NCBI GenBank assembly: GCA_033782935.1
Contig: JAWQEG010001436.1
Coordinates: forward strand, 866,632 to 930,631
From: Petrolisthes cinctipes
Taxonomy: Eukaryota; Arthropoda; Malacostraca; Decapoda; Porcellanidae
DNA length: 64,000 nt
Direction of reading: 5' to 3'
The notes beneath the pieces were generated by a model. The model was not told the DNA's origin, ran no database searches, and saw only the letters and a program-made list of their open reading frames with translations. Position numbers and translations under genes: made by a program. Position 1 is the stretch's first letter. The number at the start of each line of letters is the position of its first letter. Below are positions 22,498-33,754 of this stretch, piece after piece.

Positions 22498-23740
22498 TTG
22501 GCAGCTGGATGTCATCTCCTGGAACGTATGTGGTCTCACCAGTTATGCAAAGCTCACTCAACCCAAGGCCTATGTTTTTCATTTCCATCCCAGTATTATT
22601 TTTCTCTGGGAAGCATTTCCAGGAGCATCCAACTTCTCACTGCTGGGCAAGCTCCTTTCCTCACAGGTTATGTTCCATATGTCCATCTGGTAAGGAATGG
22701 TCTCCTGGCTTACATACATAGCTCCTTGCCACATCGCCTTCTCCATACTTCAACCGATCCTGACATGACCTTTCAGCTCTTTGTGGTCCTACTTGGGGAT
22801 GGTGTACTCCAAATATGTAATCTTCCTTTCCCCACAGTGTGTGGCATAGTGTATATGGGAGATTTTAATGCTCGGCATTCTGACCTGAGTGATTGTTCTG
22901 GTTCTAATAATCATAATGGTCTCCTTTCATATATCCACAAGCATCATCTGATGCACTGGGTCACTGGTGGCGCCACTCATTGCCGGGAAGTACTCTGGAT
23001 CACATCCTAATGTCAGGCCTGATGGCATCTCATTTCCAGTGTTCCTTGGTGCCAGCTTTATTCTCTGATCATGTCGCACTTCAGCTTCATTATTCTCTAC
23101 CTGCTGGGCCTACTGATCCTGCCACTCATTTACGTTTTGCTGTGTCCCCGAAATATTGCCCTATGTAAATCTCATTTATGGCCAATGTATTCCCTACTCT
23201 TGACCTTTCTTCACCTGACCAGTTATACTCTGATCTTGTATCTGCCACACATAACTTTTACAGGAAATATGTCTCCCGGCCACACCTCCAACCTCGTCGT
23301 ACTACCCACATCTGGATGCTTGACTCACGTATACAGAGGCGAAGGAGGAGGCATAGAGTGATGGCCTTTCGTTTCAAGCCAACCAAACTCCTGGCCTGCT
23401 CATCTTTATCAGATGTTCAGGATGATAAAGTCACCCTGCAGGAGTGTGTTCATACCGAGTCTTGGCAGCAGTTTACAGATAGCATCAACTAGAAAACGGG
23501 TGTGTCTTCCATGTGGCACCTCATCGGTCATGTTGTTAAAAAGACACCCGCCACTGCCGGTCATTACACACCCGCGGCCTATGTTCAACAAAACAATCTA
23601 CCCCACCCAGTCTTCCCATCTACATACAAGATGCACCCGCTCCCTGTATCAGAGTTAATCGGCTTCGTCTGGTGTCTGCTTTGTTGCAAGATGATGATGA
23701 TGATGCAGTGAAGATAACTGAGGTGGAGCTGCTCTGTGCT
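22498..23740 (+). pseudogene. AP endonuclease and linker of LINE A3/A4
   Basis: The N-terminus missing from A2 is present here: QLDVISWNVCGLTSYAKLTQ (about 22500-22560). It is followed by FLWEAFPGA, then in a neighbouring frame DPDMTFQLFVVLLGDGVLQICN, YMGDFNARHSDLSDCSGSNN (GDFNA box) and STLDHILMSGL, and ALFSDHVALQL (SDH). The linker ends with the poly-aspartate stretch (GATGATGATGATG, about 23690-23705). At least three frameshifts are needed to read it through. It would make the target-site nick in an active copy. Confidence 0.8.
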
Positions 23741-23752
23741 CTCTCTTGGGGG

Positions 23753-24300
23753 AGGAGGGCGTCCCTCAGGGAATAGTCCTCAGTGTCACGTTGTTTGCAG
23801 AAGCAATTAATGTAATTGCCTCATCCCTTCCGGATGGTATAACCAACTCGATATACGTTGACGACCTGGCGGAGCGGCGCATGCAGCTTCCCCTCGACAG
23901 GGTGTCACATTGGGCTTGTTCTCATGGGTTTCGATTTTCTCCTGCCAAGACAGTTGCTATACACTTTTGCCGTATCAGAGTCGTCCACCACGATCTGCAC
24001 TTATTCATGTGTGGTCATCGAATTCGTTGTGTCGAGGAGACTCGTTTTTTGGGTCTTATTTATGACAAACATTTGACGTGGGTTCCCAATTTACGTTCAC
24101 TTAAGGTCTCTTGCCTCCAGGCTCTTAACCTGTTGAGGATCCTGGGCCATATGTCCTAGGGGGCTGATCGGCCACCCTCCTCTGCCTATACAATATTGTT
24201 ATTAGGTCAAAACTCGACTATGGGTGTGAGGTGTACTCCTCTGCCACCGATGCCCGTCTCAGAGTTTTAGACACGGTTCATCATGCTGGAGTATGTCTGG
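23753..24300 (+). pseudogene. RT C-terminal part of LINE A'1
   Basis: Begins with GVPQGIVLSVTLFAEAINV, then SIYVDDLAERR (YVDD catalytic box) and FSPAKTVAIHFCR, CVEETRFLGLIYDKHLTWVPN and LKVSCLQALNLLRILGHMS, a typical jockey-type RT palm and thumb. A stop at about 24158 and a shift separate it from the RNase H frame. Motif A and everything upstream are absent because of 5' truncation. Confidence 0.82.
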
Positions 24301-25528
24301 CAACCGGAGCCTTCAGGTCATCCCCAATCCCCAGGTGGACGCTAATGAGCTACCTCTTGATCTCCGTCACCAGTCCTTGATGGTTCGTTGTTGGCATCGA
24401 TTACAACGACTTCCTGACTCCCTTCCCTGCTTGGCGGTGTCATCTGATATCATGTCTCAGTACTACCTTTCACATTCTACACCATGGCCCTTTGGCTTCT
24501 GGGTCAGAAAGGCTATGGAGGAGATGGGCATTGATGACTTTCCGATTTGTCCTGTGCGCGTCCCCAGGGTGGCTCCATGGCTTCTTCCAGAAGTTTTCCC
24601 CTGTACCTGCTTTACAGACAAGAAGGAATCTCTTCCTCCTCCAGTGGCCCGTTCTTTCTTTTTAGAACATGTCTTCAATTACAGAGAGTCCCTCCCTGTG
24701 TACACTGATGGGTCAAAGTCTGATGCTGGAGTTGGTTTTGGATTTGTCTTTCCTGACTTTTGTCGTTGTGGCAGGCTCCCTTCTGTCATGTCAATTTTTA
24801 CTGCTGAGCTCTCGGCCATTTTATATGCCCTCCAAGTGAATATTACTCTCCCTCAACCTTCTTTTACTATTTTTAGCGATTCCTGTAGTGTCTTGCAGGC
24901 CTTGTGCAATTTTAACTCTTCCCATCCCCTTGTCTTGGCCATTCTTGTGTGGCTTGTCCTTCTGGGTCGTCATGGCCGCAAAGTCACTTTTTGTTGGGTC
25001 CCGGCCCATGTGGGTGTCGATGGGAATGCGTGGGCTTACGCCCTGGCTAAGGCTGCGGTCTCCAATTATCGGCCTCCTGCCGGGCGTCATCCTGTTCCTG
25101 CAGTGGACCTTCGAACCTACATAGATGCTACCGCTTATTCCTGCTGGCAGGACAGATGGGACGCAGTCGGGGCTAACAAGCTCTGCGACATCCGCCAGCG
25201 CCTTGGTTTGTGGAGCTACAGTGGCCTGTCCCGCCGGTGGGAGACGGCTCTTGTCCGTCTCCGCATTAGCCACACATTATTGACTCATGGCTTTTTAATG
25301 GAGAGGGCTCACCCTCCTTACAGTGATGATTGTCTGGTCCCTTTAACAGTGCGGCATCTTATTGTCGAGTGTCCCAGCCTTGGGGACCTGCGTCGTGGGC
25401 ACCTCTCCGCGTACCATGTGGGTGACGGTTCTTACAGTCTCTCCCAGGTGCTCGGGGAGGAGGCTTGTAGTGTGGGAGGGAACACCCTCTCCTATGTGGA
25501 GGAGGCTGTCCTCCTCCACAAATCGTGA
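24293..25528 (+). CDS. RNase H and C-terminal domain of LINE A'1 (411 codons)
   Basis: Open frame carrying a type I RNase H: VYTDGSKSDAGVGFG (Asp139), FTAELSAILYAL (Glu172), IFSDSCSVLQAL (Asp196) and VTFCWVPAHVGVDGN with His239. The last catalytic position, normally Asp in GNERADALAK, reads GNAWAYALAK with Tyr249, so activity is probably lost. The C-terminus has a CLVPLTVRHLIVECPS Cys/His cluster shared with jockey-like elements. The annotated start is simply the first methionine of the open frame; the protein originally continued from the RT. It should degrade RNA in RNA-DNA hybrids during element copying. Confidence 0.82.
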   Translation: MSGNRSLQVIPNPQVDANELPLDLRHQSLMVRCWHRLQRLPDSLPCLAVSSDIMSQYYLSHSTPWPFGFWVRKAMEEMGIDDFPICPVRVPRVAPWLLPEVFPCTCFTDKKESLPPPVARSFFLEHVFNYRESLPVYTDGSKSDAGVGFGFVFPDFCRCGRLPSVMSIFTAELSAILYALQVNITLPQPSFTIFSDSCSVLQALCNFNSSHPLVLAILVWLVLLGRHGRKVTFCWVPAHVGVDGNAWAYALAKAAVSNYRPPAGRHPVPAVDLRTYIDATAYSCWQDRWDAVGANKLCDIRQRLGLWSYSGLSRRWETALVRLRISHTLLTHGFLMERAHPPYSDDCLVPLTVRHLIVECPSLGDLRRGHLSAYHVGDGSYSLSQVLGEEACSVGGNTLSYVEEAVLLHKS

Positions 25529-25672
25529 TTTTATGATATTTATGGTTTTTAGATGGTTTGATATAATTTTTTTTTAGTTTTGATTCTTTTATATATTTTA
25601 CTTAAGTCGACGGGTTCTTTTAGTAAAAATGTGCTTTTTAGTTTGTGTGTCTTTTAATCATGCTGCCTATCC

Positions 25673-25752
25673 TGTACCAGTTCTGAAGGCTTGAACTCTG
25701 GGCAGAACTTGGTAACTTACTTGTATGTAATTCTTGTAGTTGTAGTGTAGTA

Positions 25753-25783
<31 letters not shown>

Positions 25784-26403
25784 TAGGTAACGTGGAAGAC
25801 GGGGTGCTTTCTTAAGTTTGCTTAGGTGATTGACTTCACAAGTTTCTTAAGGCTTAATTTATTAATATGTGTACTTATCTATACAGGGTATTATCGTGAT
25901 GTGCCTTGCCTTATGTGGTATTATGTCTCTCTCTATGGAGACAGTTTATAGCCCTTAGGGAGTCAGTGTGGTATCCTAACTCCTAGTGTACCTCCTCTGC
26001 TTATATACATTTCAAACTCTATAGTTTACAGAATGGCTAGAGTGTGACTGTGTTGCCTGTGAATGGTCAGTTTGATTCTGTACCTACTTCTCTCTTCTCG
26101 TGTGAAAGGGAAAGTGGGCCACCCCTTTTCTATCTCTCTCTCTCTCTCCTTTACTCTCTTTCCTACCTCTCCTTCGAAGGGGAGGTAGGAAGGGTTAATA
26201 ATGTCTTTGTATGACCTGACCACACCTGAGTTTGGAGAGATGCCAATAAGATAGGGAAAGTTAATTGTCTGAGGGGGATGCAGGTAGGTATAAAAATATA
26301 TGGGAGAGTGTGTGTGTGTGTGTGTGTTTGACCCACCTGGGTGGTATGGCCAGGTGTCTTCAAGTCCCTTAATGGTTTGACCCTTCCTAAATGGCTTTTT
26401 ACA
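25673..26403 (-). repeat. 3' LTR of the gypsy element
   Basis: Matches 33755-34486 almost base for base, including (GTT)n near 25753-25782, a 30 bp near-palindrome at 26161-26190 and a (GT)n run near 26309-26326. The right end, adjacent to the internal region, has lost about 7 bases relative to the other LTR (GGCTTTTTACA versus GGCTTTATGGTGTGTACA). Confidence 0.93.
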
Positions 26404-28782
26404 CCGCTCAGTCCGCTACCCTCGACTGGCCTCCAGCGATTTCCTTTATGCTTTATTTAATAGAAGGCCAGTTCACAATGTTGGTAGGGCTAGATAACTA
26501 AGATATTAACAATGAATACATGTATAGTAACATAAAAATAGACATTAAGACATTGGCACACCATATACTTAAAATTAACATTACCGGTAATACATGAATA
26601 TAAATACATGAACATGAATACATTGTTACATAAAATTTCATCTTAATATTAATGTGTTTAGCTAGGTGCATGTTATTGTGTGTATATAATCTAACCTATG
26701 CTAAAAATTCACACATTAATGAGGGGGGAGCCATGTTGCTATGTTGTAGCTGTGAAATAAATAACAGTCTTGTTCTTTTCAACACAAGATAATTCAATAT
26801 ACTTCGATAGTTCTTTCTTATACAATACAAAAATAGTATTTTAGACTGTCTTATACAATACATAAATTTTATAGTACATGCCAGAAAGATAAGACATGGG
26901 ATAATAAACATTGGTACCCAGTTTTATTTTGATCACTATGTGGAGGAATCAAATGATATAATAAGGATGATTGAATCCTATTCTCATTGAGTCACATAAT
27001 AGTTTCATTTTGTCTGATACAACTGATAATGAATTAGGAGATGTTAAACAATTCAACTTTAAATGAAATATGTTGAAAAGGTGGAAGAGATTGTGCTATG
27101 TTTTCTAGCAAATTATGTTTACTAGGCAAGGTACGATTCCCTTGGATCGTATTTCCTATGAGTCTGTTTCTTTATAGTAGCCTTGAACCAAACCATGTGT
27201 AGGGTGATTAGGGCAAATTAATGTTAATTGTGTATTAGCAGGTAAGTATAGATAGTGGAAATTAAAATTGATGATGAAAGAGAGTTTGATTAGTAATAGA
27301 TATGAATATACATGCATATAGGGCTTGATTAGTAGTACTTATGATTCTAAGCAAGTGGAGATTTTGCATCCTTTGGAGACTTAAATGCAACTTAAATGCA
27401 AAGAAATATGCAAGACAAACATATATGAAGATATGCAACATGGCACTTGAAGTGTTGTGCGTCACTGATGACATCCTCACTAAGTATAATACTTATTGGA
27501 TGAAAATGGAATATTAAATGGTTACTTCCATTTTCATAGGGAATTGTAGAAGTGCGTAGCTTGTGAATAACATTTTACCTTTTATGGGAATAATAATGAG
27601 TATATGATCTTGTATTAAAATACTACGCATGACTGGATAATAATATTTCATGAAAGATAATAAGGAAGATGAGATTTCATCATTGATTGTACCATTGCAT
27701 CTCGTAGCTATTGGAGTGGTAATAATATTGTGAGTTGATCTTATCTTACCCGCAGTAAATATTCTCTTAATAAGTGGTTGTAATTCCTCTCTAAGTTCCT
27801 CACCTGCTATCATTTTTCCGCAAACTCACAGAAATAAAATAGAAGCCTAAAATATGATGTGATTATTTCATATATGTAGTTCATTTCATTCGTTGCTCAT
27901 ATAAACTATCTAAATCGTATTTAATTTCTGTGCAATGATTTACACTCTAATACAGTATATACCTGTTACTCTATCTTACCTTGATTTGCAAAGGCTTTTC
28001 CTGCAACTTTTATGTATGTATACCACTATATCTCTAAGCATTACCAAATAGTGCTCATGAAATTTCACTTAAAAATTATCTAAATCACGCTCTGGGCTGT
28101 GATGATGGCTCTAAGCCATTATATATATTTTTTTTTTTTTGTATAATAAGCGAGCAATATTACCTGAGTCGCTAAATCCATTCCTAGGGCGCCCAATAGT
28201 GCAAGGACACTATAGAAGATAATGCACTTACATAGGTAAATTCAGTTGTGTGATACCTGTCAACCAAAACTAGTGTATCATTAAGTATTTTATCTGTAAT
28301 TACTGCTCAATGGCAGAAAATTTTGGTAATAATTCATATATCCAGTAAAGAGTAAGAAATAGGGATCATATCGTTCATCACCACTATTTTATTTCTTTTC
28401 CTTTTCTTTTCAACTGTTTGATAAAATTGTAAACGAGAGCTCTCGGATTGTAAGACGTCATCTTTATCTGTGTTATGCACTTCGTCGTTATGCATGTAGC
28501 CGCCGCGAGTATGACATGAAAACCGTTATATAGGTTAATTTGGGCCACATTTGTAAGAAGAAATATTATTTTTCGTTGGAAACCGATCGGAGTTTGTGTT
28601 TTGTAAGTGTTTATTTTATTATCATCAATAGTAGGGATAATATTACGAGGAAGAGGACATTGTTGCTGTTGCAGAGATATTGATTGGTTTTATTTTGGAT
28701 GTTAAGTTTTTGCGCGCATTTTACCAATTTCTTTATTCTGTTTACATAAACAATATCATCCGCCTGGTAAAATTATTCATTA
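26404..28782 (-). other. Gypsy internal 3' region, no recognised gene
   Basis: AT-rich internal part of the LTR element between integrase and 3' LTR. Minus-strand frames at 26696-26911 and 27514-27813 show no motif I recognise. A third ORF (such as an envelope-like gene) cannot be supported. No clear polypurine tract is visible directly next to the LTR. Confidence 0.5.
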
Positions 28783-29560
28783 TTATAAGGTTATGCCTAC
28801 TAAAGACCTGACTGTGTGAAGTTCGATCGGGTACCCATTATGTTGGCGATTACGCATTTTTTTTTTTGCAAGCCGATAAATTGCTTTGTTATGTCGGCGA
28901 TCACGCATTTTTCTTGCAAGCCGATAAATTGCTTTGTTCTTCATGATGAAATTGTGGAAATGCAACTCACTGTCGTTCAGCATAGTTGTCCATGTTGTAG
29001 CATGGCTTCTTCGTGGCAATTGTTATATCATATGAAAGACGTATCCATACGCCATATAGTATTTCATGTGGAGTTTTTCCTTTTATTTTCGTATTTTGTA
29101 GTGGTTATTGACCGTCATATCGATGCAGTCTTCCCATGTATGGAGGGATTTTCCTTGTTTCTGTGCCACGAAGTACTTCTAGTAGTGTTACGGTTTTGCC
29201 GTTTTGTTAACCCATTAGATGCTGGGAATTATGGTAATACAAACGTTTGCTTAATATAGTAGAAATCAGATATTTTTTATAATATCGGGACATGTATATG
29301 GTCATATGAATTTGTTTTTTAAATATATGTGCACTTACTTTTGCGGGTTTTTTTCTAGTGGTGCCGCCACTATATCTAGAAAATGGTTAACCATAGGTAA
29401 AAACTTACTGTATCCTGCTTTTAAATTGGTAAGGAAAGTAGATCTATTTCTACTATGTCCCATGATTCGTCCAGGATTAGGGATTCCCGTCATGGAACAG
29501 AGGTCCAAATGTATGGCCTTGACCTGCATTGTATGTTTCGCTCTGAGCGACATATGTGTT
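28783..29560 (-). pseudogene. Integrase remnant of the gypsy element
   Basis: The frame 29553-29335 reads PNPGRIMGH, then GYSKFLPMVNHFLDIVAAPLE, which fits the beginning of a gypsy integrase core (GY-LTMVDRFSR-type strand). The preceding catalytic DIVGPL strand is scrambled. Further left the frame decays and includes a tandem duplication (about 28839-28939) encoding a repeated NKAIYRLA peptide. Integrase would join cDNA ends to target DNA. Catalytic residues cannot be identified with confidence. Confidence 0.6.
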
Positions 29561-30189
29561 TCATCATCTACCCTTAGTTTATGTTAATAGTATATTGTAT
29601 AGAGAGTGGTTAGGTACCTACCTCTATCAGGATGTCCTATTGCCTTATGATATAAGGGTAATTAATACTGAGGGAATTATTATTTGTTATATCACTATGT
29701 GATTGGTTTGTACGTCACGTTTCCTTAGTTTTCTGTAAATAATATCATCATGAAGGGAAAAGATATTTAAGTGACTGGGTAATTATGGTCCATTATTATC
29801 ATCCTCAGGGTTTTTAATGAATATCTTATTACATTCATCATAGAATCCGTTTGCTAATGTTTAGGAACCGTATTAATGTCAAAGTCCATGGGTGTCCTCG
29901 GAACTAAAAGGACAAGATAATTGTTTAAGGGATCTGCTACTTTATTTAATCGTCCTGGAAGGTATTTAATATCTATATGTGGGAGAAATTCCTGAATTGT
30001 TAGATTTTATCTGGCTAATTTTCCCGTTAGGGTTTGAGGTTATAGTAAGCCAAGGATCGTTTGATAATTCGCGAAAACTTGTAAAGGATAGCCTAATACG
30101 ATTTCTCTAAAAGTACGAAGTGCCCATAATATTGCTTAAATTTCCTGTTTTGTTACAGATTAATGAGTTCCCTGTGCACTTAATATTCT

Positions 30190-30310
30190 CTAAGCATAAG
30201 CACATACCTGACATAGACCCATAGCTATCTCTTACATAAGTACAGCGCCTAAGCCTACTGAAGAAGCATCTGTACACTTGATAAAAGTTAATGAATATTT
30301 GGGAACGCAA
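30190..30310 (-). pseudogene. RNase H start of the gypsy element
   Basis: A minus-strand frame reads FIKCTDASSVGLGAVLM, the first catalytic strand (TDAS) of gypsy RNase H, followed by an in-frame stop. It sits downstream of the RT remnant as expected. Confidence 0.65.
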
Positions 30311-30677
30311 AAATTGAAGCTGACATTAATTAACCTTTAATATTTCAAAGCTTAGCTATTTTTTCTGGCCTCCATACAAAATCTCGAGTTGATTATTTAG
30401 GGGTTTCGCTACTTGGGAAAAATGTTCTACAAAGATTCTATAATAAGGACATAAACCCAAGAATTATTTTACGTTAGTAGCATTTATTAGGAATAGTGAA
30501 TACTTTCATTGCTCGTATTTTTACCAGATTGTGTATGGAGCACCGTGGCGGTTAATGTATAACCTAAAATGATAATTTCCTGGTTAATAAAATGACACAT
30601 AGGCAGTTAAAGTTTGAGGCCTACCTAATGTAATCTCTGTATAACCTTCTTTATTGTTACTTATTATGAATGTACGT

Positions 30678-30935
30678 CTATAGAAAAATAATCAAATCGT
30701 TGAGATTAGCGATGACTACGTTATTAATAAAACCAATACGAAAATTGACCATATGCTGAAATGTGGATGAAACATTACATAACCCAAATGGTCTACGAAT
30801 GTATTCATAATAACCATGGGAAGTACTAAATGTTGTAATGGGTTGACTTTTATCATCTAATGCTACTTGCCAGTTTCCACTGACCAAGTTTAAGGTGGAG
30901 AATATCATAGGCTTTGATTTACCAATGTTAGACAA
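30678..30935 (-). pseudogene. Reverse transcriptase palm of the gypsy element
   Basis: An 85-codon frame matches the gypsy RT palm: FSTLNLVSGNWQVALDDKSQ (motif A, with Asp replaced by Asn: TLN rather than TLD), TTFSTSHGYYEYIRRPFGLCN (motif B) and VVIANLNDLIIF, where YLDD is expected. The active-site box is therefore NLND: the Tyr and the first Asp are gone. Stops flank the frame on both sides. The enzyme is dead on at least two catalytic positions. Confidence 0.85.
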
Positions 30936-31974
30936 AACATCTTAAAGGAGGGAGGGGATATTTATCTTTAATTGTAGCATTATTTATATGTCCGTAATCA
31001 ATTACTGGCGTAAATTCACCATTATTATTGAAACAAAAAACATTGGGCTGTTAAAAGGGGAGTTAGAATTCCTAATAATGCATTCATCCATTATTTCATT
31101 TATAATTTCCTTTACAACTTTCTGCCTACTACGAGGTACGGTAGTCTATATGCTTGAATAAATGGGTTGAGGAGATGTTAGTGTAATGGCATGCTTTATA
31201 ATGTTGGTTCATCCTAAGGATTCACCAAGTAGGGCAATCGTATTCAATATGTGGCTAGTATGGTGATGAGATTATCACGATAAAGTGGAACATCGCGTCC
31301 ACTGCCAAAAATTTCTAAGTTGTTCCCTTCTGTGACTATCACTTTATCCTTCGGTAAGAACCGATACAATATTTCCTTGTGGTATTGGTCTAACTTCCAT
31401 CTGTACAGATCACATAGATATGTTCCTTTCTTTACATGAATATTGGTAGATGATTTATTAATATCAGTGATATTTTCACTGTTTACATTGGGTAAAGTAA
31501 ATTAATCCCTGATTATATATTATTTTACTGGTTCTATTGAGAATAGAACGGTAGTATGTGGCTGTACATGAGATGGAAGCTTTACCTTCAATTAATGGAC
31601 GAAATTTGGAGTTAATATAATATTATATGCAGCAATGGCCTTTATGATACCGGGGTCGTTTCCCTCATTTTCAATATGTATAGAATTAACATTACATGGA
31701 TTTATATATTGGCCTGGACAATCCTGTATAGGAATACATTAATTCCTAAAATGTATTATTTTATATTTAGGGTTAATTAATATGGTTTGTTTGATAAGGT
31801 ATGATAAACCTAGTTTATAATTTCGTATTATATAAAATGCAATATGTATATGGTTAGATCCCTTGTCTAACTGTACAGGAAGGGTTAAAGTGTCCCTAAT
31901 ACCTGTAATTTATTGCCTGTCATGGTTGACAATGCTATGTCATCTGTTCAATCTTGGTTTATAAATGCCGCTGT

Positions 31975-32090
31975 GGAGCTAATTTGCATAATATGTTAAA
32001 GGAATTATCCGATAACAAGGAAACTGCGGCGCCTGTGTCTATCATTAAGGTGGTGTTACTATGTGATACTAGGACAGGGAATTATAGTAT
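31975..32090 (-). pseudogene. Aspartic protease active-site region of the gypsy element
   Basis: Minus-strand reading of this stretch gives NTTLMIDTGAAVSLLSDNSF, the DTGA active-site loop of a retropepsin, between gag and RT. An in-frame TAG lies just upstream and the rest of the domain is not in a clean frame. Confidence 0.75.
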
Positions 32091-32140
32091 ATTATTGGTA
32101 AATGCGACGACAGGGCCTACAGTTTTATTTTCGGGACGTT

Positions 32141-32913
32141 TTAATATTGTGGCGGTCTCGTTTCATACATCATATTTTGATTGTGCAAGTCCCATTTCAT
32201 TCTGTTAAGGATCATGCATTCATCTAAGGAATGCGACTTTGATTCATGTATTTGACTGTATTTATTATTACTTTTCCCTTGATCATTTCCTTTAGTATTA
32301 TGTAAGTAATAACAATCACTGGTAATATTATTATTTCCGTTACAGTGTTTGCAACGTTTTCCCTGTGATTCCCTTTGAGTAGGTGTGGCATCAAAATTAA
32401 AATTCTTCGTCCCCATGGATTGAGTAATCTGTAATTCACGATGTATGAATTTAAAGTTAGAGACCCTGATAATGCAAGTGCTTTTGCTGGTTCACTTGTA
32501 GTTATGTTTTCTGCCTTTGTTATAAACATTCTCTGAACCCATGATAATGAATTATGAATTTTACCATCCCCCAAAACATCAATAAGTGACTGTCTGAATG
32601 TAGCATATGACGTTAAATTCTCTGGATCAGAAAAAGCACTTGTAGTTATCATATAGCTGGCTGGACTATCTGGTGCAATATGCACTCTCACGAATCTTAT
32701 CTTATGTAAGTCCTGCTCTATATTAGTTTGATTAAACACATCCTCCAAATGACGCAAGAAGAGCTGAATCCCATATCTTGGATTATCTCCCGTATAATAC
32801 TTTAAATACTTGTGGGTGGGTAAGTTTGTCATTGTATGCATAGAAGAGGTAGTGGGGTTAGAAGAAGTTGTATGAAGAGCAGAGACAGTAGGAGATTGTG
32901 GAGGAGTAGCCAT
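32141..32913 (-). pseudogene. gag of the gypsy element
   Basis: The frame 32913-32224 (229 codons) starts MATPPQSPTVSALHTTSSN and includes YYTGDNPRYGIQLFLRHLEDVF and PENLTSYATFRQSLIDVLGDG, the layout of a gypsy capsid domain. A shift near 32420 leads to the frame 32416-32141, with RCKHCNGNNNITSDCYYLH, a Cys/His zinc-knuckle-like motif with an atypical spacing. Capsid and nucleocapsid together package the element RNA. A frameshift and the missing upstream/downstream continuity mark it as broken. Confidence 0.78.
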
Positions 32914-33737
32914 TGTTGGAGAAAATACAGGTTAATATAGTATACCAGATTAAGTTTTTAATGGGGGTAAGGTAGAAGCAGAAAATGTACTCGAATGTGT
33001 TGGCACCACAAACGAGGCTTAGGGAGGCAGGGAAATCTAGCTTGGAGACTAATGGATCATTATCAGGGATATTCGAAGTTAGTTATGATACCTTTGGAGT
33101 AATGGGGGAGAATACCTTTACCTTTGTTGTAATTTGGCACTTCTTTTCTTTCTTTCTGGGCTGTAATTGAGGAACCTAATCTATTCTAACATGTTCGTGG
33201 ACAAGTGAAAAATAATGTAATGTAACATGTAATGTGTACCTACTTTTAGTTGACTCTAGTTGCAACGACGATGTGGTGAAGAGGCGACGTCGGTGGAGAG
33301 GCGAAGCGATTATTAGTTAGCTCGCACACTAACACACTAACAGTCGTTATTGGAGTGAAGATGATGAACGTTGACTTGCCTTTACGAGAGCATTTACGTA
33401 ACAAGGCGTCAGCGTGGAGGTGATGGAGGTCGTGGCGTTGTCCTGACGAGAGCATTTACGCAGGGACGCCGATATGGTAGTGATGAAGACAGTGATGATT
33501 GTTTGTTGTGAAGTAGATGAGGACCCCTTGTAGGTCAGTTGCAATTATATTGAAGCAGGTGCCTCTTGTAGGTGAAGAATTTGTGGTTTATCTCCCTCGT
33601 TAGAGGTCGTAAGATTATACCCACAGAAGAAATTACTTGAGAGGATTTACAAGTAAATTCCTTCAACTTGTCCTTGAACAATGTTAGTCACTGTACTCCC
33701 GTGAAGTCGATACCTTGCAATTTGCCTTATTGCAAAA

Positions 33738-33749
33738 ACACCGCTGCCA
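33738..33749 (-). promoter_or_regulatory. Putative primer-binding site
   Basis: On the minus strand, five bases after the end of the 5' LTR, the sequence reads TGGCAGCGGTGT. A TGG start is expected for annealing of a tRNA 3' CCA. The tRNA is not identified, and the 5-base spacer is acceptable for gypsy elements. Confidence 0.55.
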
Positions 33750-33754
33750 TCAAA

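Larger units (their letters stand above)
21243..23752 (+). mobile_element. LINE family A, copy A3/A4, 5' part
   Basis: Plus-strand 5' half of a LINE A: 5' UTR (21243-21470), ORF1 (about 21520-22350) and endonuclease plus linker (22498-23740). It stops at GCTCTCTCTTGGGG (23739-23752). The same sequence motif restarts at 36123 (GCTCTCTCTTCGGGG), where the 3' half of the element (RT, RNase H, 3' UTR) continues to 37800. The two halves are therefore one element split by later insertions, with the repeated 14-15 bases acting as a target-site duplication. Confidence 0.85.
23753..25668 (+). mobile_element. Jockey-like LINE A'1, 5'-truncated, left part
   Basis: A second jockey-like family distinct from A. 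It starts abruptly inside the RT at GVPQGIVLSVTLF, continues through RNase H (24293-25528) and a 3' UTR, and resumes after the gypsy element at 34491-34633 to end in an (AATC)n tail. The ATCC at 25669-25672 is duplicated at 34487-34490. 5' truncation is common in LINE insertions. Confidence 0.85.

Noticed and set aside
27514..27813. Envelope-like third ORF of the gypsy element
   Set aside because: No transmembrane, cleavage or fusion motif can be recognised; naming it would be invention.
28816..29259. 147-codon plus-strand frame with hydrophobic stretches
   Set aside because: It is antisense to the gypsy integrase region and includes the tandem duplication; no independent support.
31954..32208. 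84-codon plus-strand frame
   Set aside because: Antisense to the gypsy protease active site (DTGA on the minus strand).
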